A stretch of DNA of 64,000 nucleotides from Bradyrhizobium sp. AZCC 1693 (GTDB lineage: Bacteria > Pseudomonadota > Alphaproteobacteria > Rhizobiales > Xanthobacteraceae). Where the stretch lies: assembly GCF_036924745.1 (NCBI RefSeq), contig NZ_JAZHSD010000001.1:3286001-3350000 (forward strand), written 5' to 3'. Numbering within the stretch: position 1 is the stretch's first letter; every line of letters starts with the position of its first letter. A program made the position numbers and the translations under genes. Below the pieces are notes generated by a model. It was not told where the DNA came from. It made no database searches and saw only the letters and a program-made list of their open reading frames with translations. This document shows positions 61,775 to 64,000 of this stretch, in pieces.

Positions 61775-63724
61775 TCAGAGCGCGGCGCGCGACCGCTCAT
61801 GGGTTGCCGCCTTGAGTGCGGCGACGTCGACCATCGATGTCATTTCCTCGATCGGCACCGGAAGCCGCCGCCGCCAGTTCGGATGCTCGTTGACGGTGCC
61901 GGGAATATTGGGCTGGTCCACCACCCCGAGCAGGTCCTCCAGCGAGATCGCGAGCAGCCGCGACCTGGTGCGCGCCAGAAAACTCGCCACCGAATAGAGA
62001 TCGTTGCGGTCGATGGCGTGATGACGCAGCACATCGTCCAGCATCGCCAGCGCATGCCAGCGCGCATCGTCGCTCTCGCCCGGATCGATGCCGAGCGAGC
62101 GCTTCAGCTCGAGATCGCCGAAGGAGCGCCAGCCGGCATAGGTCGAGAGATCGTGGGTGTTGAAGGTGACGAGCGCATTGGTCAAGTAGTGGTCGATATG
62201 GCGGAACGAGCCGGCATCGTCGCGTTCGAACATCATCACGAGATACGACCAGATGCCCCAATCGGCGATCTGGTCGCGAAACCCTTCCGGCACGGTGCCG
62301 AGGTCTTCGCCGATCACGACGCAGCGATTGGCAACGCTTTCCTCCGCGGTCACGGCCAACAGCGCCTCGAACGGCATCTGGACGTAGACGCCGTCGCGGG
62401 CGCTGAAGCCTTGCGGCACCAAGTAGAGCCGCTTCAGCCCGAGCACATGGTCGAGACGGATCGCGCCGGCGTGGCGCATCGAGGCGCGCAGCATGTCGCG
62501 GTAGGGCGCAAAGGACTCAAGCTCGAGCCCCACGGCATTGAAGCCGGCGAGGCCCCAGGTCTGGCCGGCGGTGTTGAGCGGATCGGGCGGCGCGCCGACG
62601 CCGAGATGGCGGGAGATCGCAACCTGCTCGTTCCAGGCGTCGAAGCCGTCGGCCTGCACGCCGACCGCGACGTCGAGATAGAGCCCGACCTTCATGCCGA
62701 GTTGCTTCGCCAGATCGGCGGCCGCCCCCAACTGCCGGTCGGCGGTCCATTGCACGAATTCGACGAACTCGATTTCGGAGGCGTCCGCGCCCTGGCGCAG
62801 GGCAGCGCATCTGGCATCGTCCGGCTGCCGCCACGCTTCCGGCCATTCCCACCACGGCTTGCCGAATTTGCGCCGGAGCGCCTCGAAGCAGGCAAAGTGC
62901 GACAGCAAGGCGCCGCGCTCGGCGCGGAAATTGTCAAAATCCTGTTGGCGGGCCGGCTTGGCGTTGGCCTTGAAGACAGCAAAGGCCCTGCGCAGCGCCC
63001 GCCATTTCAGACCGGCGACACCGACGTAATCGACGACATCGCCTGCCCGCAACGGCGCCAGCGCCGCGCTTGTTTCGGGATCGGGCTGAAATTCGGGCAG
63101 CTTTTCAACGTCGATATAGAGCGCGTTGAGAAACAACCGGCTGTTCGGCGAATACGGGCTGCAATCGCCCGGACGATCGTCGAACAGGGCATGCAGCGGA
63201 TTGAGGCCGACGCCGTCGGCGCCGAGATGATCGGCGAGTTCGATCAGGCGGGCGAGGTCGGTAAAGTCGCCCATGCCCCAGTTGCGGGCGGAGCGGACGC
63301 CGTAAAGCTGGACCGCGAGCAGCCAGCAACGGTCGAACTCGCCACCAAACGCCCTTTCCGGCGCCGAAATCAGCGGCACGTCTTCGGCGGTCGAGGCGTC
63401 GCTCACCTGAAGCCGGTAAACGCCATGTGGCAGGTCCCTGGGCCAGTCGATGGCGTGATCGGAGCTCTCGCCCTCGGCGATAAGCCCTGAGTCCGCAACG
63501 ATTTTCCACTCCACCGGAAGCCTGGCTGTAGCCGGGAGCTCGGTTCGCGACGGCCGCCCGGACCGGACCACCACGGGGTGGCCGACCAGCGGTCCCGGGG
63601 CCTGCGGCGGCAGGGCATCCAGGATGATTTTGAGCGCGGCGGCGTCCGTCACACGGCGGTGACCTTGTCCATCCAGGAATTCGGTCTGAATTCCCTGGGC
63701 TTTGGCTTGAGCAAAAAGGTCCAT
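61775..63724 (-). CDS. malQ: 4-alpha-glucanotransferase
   Basis: A 649-residue GH77 amylomaltase that transfers maltosyl or longer glucan units between alpha-1,4-glucans. The ATG at 63724 gives MDLFAQAKAQGIQTEFLDGQ; upstream in-frame codons lack family similarity. Catalytic residues lie in AIRLDHVLGLKRLYLVPQG (nucleophile Asp), VIGEDLGTVPEGFRDQI (acid/base Glu) and NTHDLSTYAGW (His-Asp). RNWGMGDFTDLARLIELADH and SPYSPNSRLFLNALYIDVEK are further landmarks. It is transcribed with the GH15 gene and away from the partial gene at 63928. Confidence 0.95.
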   Translation of the reverse strand: MDLFAQAKAQGIQTEFLDGQGHRRVTDAAALKIILDALPPQAPGPLVGHPVVVRSGRPSRTELPATARLPVEWKIVADSGLIAEGESSDHAIDWPRDLPHGVYRLQVSDASTAEDVPLISAPERAFGGEFDRCWLLAVQLYGVRSARNWGMGDFTDLARLIELADHLGADGVGLNPLHALFDDRPGDCSPYSPNSRLFLNALYIDVEKLPEFQPDPETSAALAPLRAGDVVDYVGVAGLKWRALRRAFAVFKANAKPARQQDFDNFRAERGALLSHFACFEALRRKFGKPWWEWPEAWRQPDDARCAALRQGADASEIEFVEFVQWTADRQLGAAADLAKQLGMKVGLYLDVAVGVQADGFDAWNEQVAISRHLGVGAPPDPLNTAGQTWGLAGFNAVGLELESFAPYRDMLRASMRHAGAIRLDHVLGLKRLYLVPQGFSARDGVYVQMPFEALLAVTAEESVANRCVVIGEDLGTVPEGFRDQIADWGIWSYLVMMFERDDAGSFRHIDHYLTNALVTFNTHDLSTYAGWRSFGDLELKRSLGIDPGESDDARWHALAMLDDVLRHHAIDRNDLYSVASFLARTRSRLLAISLEDLLGVVDQPNIPGTVNEHPNWRRRLPVPIEEMTSMVDVAALKAATHERSRAAL

Positions 63725-63927
63725 TCGGCACGTACTTTGCACGCAAACATCAAACCGATGTCGCGAAATTGTCCAATTACAGGAAGGAGATAGACGGTGT
63801 CTAACGCCCGGCTCCACCAACGGTTCCACTGGAACCAAAGCGAGCCGAGCGGATTCTATCTTAGTCCGGAACGTCTCCCTTTCTGCAAACGAAACGGGGA
63901 CGTCATTTCCATGGCAGTGGCATCACC

Positions 63928-64000
63928 GTGAACAAAAAAGCGCAAACCGCCGACAGCTCCGACGCCGGCGTCTCCCTCCCTATCGACGGTACCTATCCGC
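63928..64000 (+). CDS. Start of an unidentified gene (runs off the window)
   Basis: A GTG at 63928 opens a frame (VNKKAQTADSSDAGVSLPID) that continues to the window edge without a stop; the same frame is also open upstream to about 63841, so the start is uncertain. Only 24 codons are visible. Position divergent from malQ suggests a glycogen or trehalose metabolism gene, but the visible residues do not identify it. Confidence 0.35.
   Translation, partial: MNKKAQTADSSDAGVSLPIDGTYP

Overview
The window is high-GC alphaproteobacterial DNA, very probably Bradyrhizobium or a close relative. The best evidence is an enolase-superfamily enzyme at 18219-19388 that I recognise as close to the characterised D-tartrate dehydratase (TarD) of Bradyrhizobium. 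A complete pqqABCDE operon, an intracellular PHA depolymerase and several families of intergenic palindromic repeats typical of Bradyrhizobiaceae chromosomes agree with this. No rRNA, tRNA, CRISPR array, transposase, integrase or phage gene was recognised. Most of the window reads as core or soft-core chromosome.

Layout. 1-2638: glutathione S-transferase (partial), PHA depolymerase, a ModA-like binding protein. 2756-4790: an AT-richer patch with two unknown exported or membrane proteins and repeat debris. 4796-7547: a PP2C-phosphatase/Ser-Thr-kinase fusion downstream of a formate/nitrite channel. 8139-10084: an amino-acid-type binding protein, then an OmpA-like protein translationally coupled to a small Cys-rich secreted protein. 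10292-16596: MFS/AraC divergent pair, malonyl-CoA decarboxylase, DUF418 membrane protein, a frameshifted acetyltransferase, a DUF2157-like membrane protein. 16894-23936: serA, tarD, DUF3297/glutathione peroxidase, amidase, dihaem cytochrome c and a sorbosone-dehydrogenase-like beta-propeller. 24659-29087: pqqA-E plus an overlapping proline-iminopeptidase-like hydrolase. 29100-36132: EthD-like protein, acyltransferase, hemerythrin-MFS-chrA group, nitroreductase/LysR divergent pair.

36367-41038 encodes a three-gene 2-oxoacid:acceptor oxidoreductase whose first subunit is a GltD-like flavoprotein with two [4Fe-4S] motifs at its C-terminus. 41257-46034 is the prkA(yeaG)-yeaH-spoVR stress operon. 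47461-54903 is a compact sugar-phosphate operon: tal-pgi fusion, gnd, zwf, pgl, gntK and a HAD phosphatase, so oxidative and non-oxidative pentose-phosphate steps and gluconate entry are expressed together. 55239-59928 holds a class III cyclase receptor, a formylglycine-generating enzyme and an AraC regulator. 59858-64000 is an alpha-glucan block: a frameshifted GH15 enzyme, malQ and the start of a further gene.

How the genes fit together: PQQ synthesis stands next to a periplasmic-type sugar dehydrogenase and a dihaem cytochrome c that could use or accompany it. The pentose-phosphate operon supplies NADPH. The stress kinase operon, hemerythrin and chromate/redox genes suggest a stationary-phase or oxidative-stress theme. 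Three genes carry apparent inactivating changes (single-base insertions at about 15087 and 60089, and an amber codon at 46544); these are either real pseudogenes or base-call errors. I found no clear new defence or mobile system. The most interesting uncharacterised associations are the phosphatase-kinase/FNT pair, the peptidase-like gene fused by overlap to the pqq operon, the unknown pair at 2756-3992 and the Cys-rich/OmpA pair.
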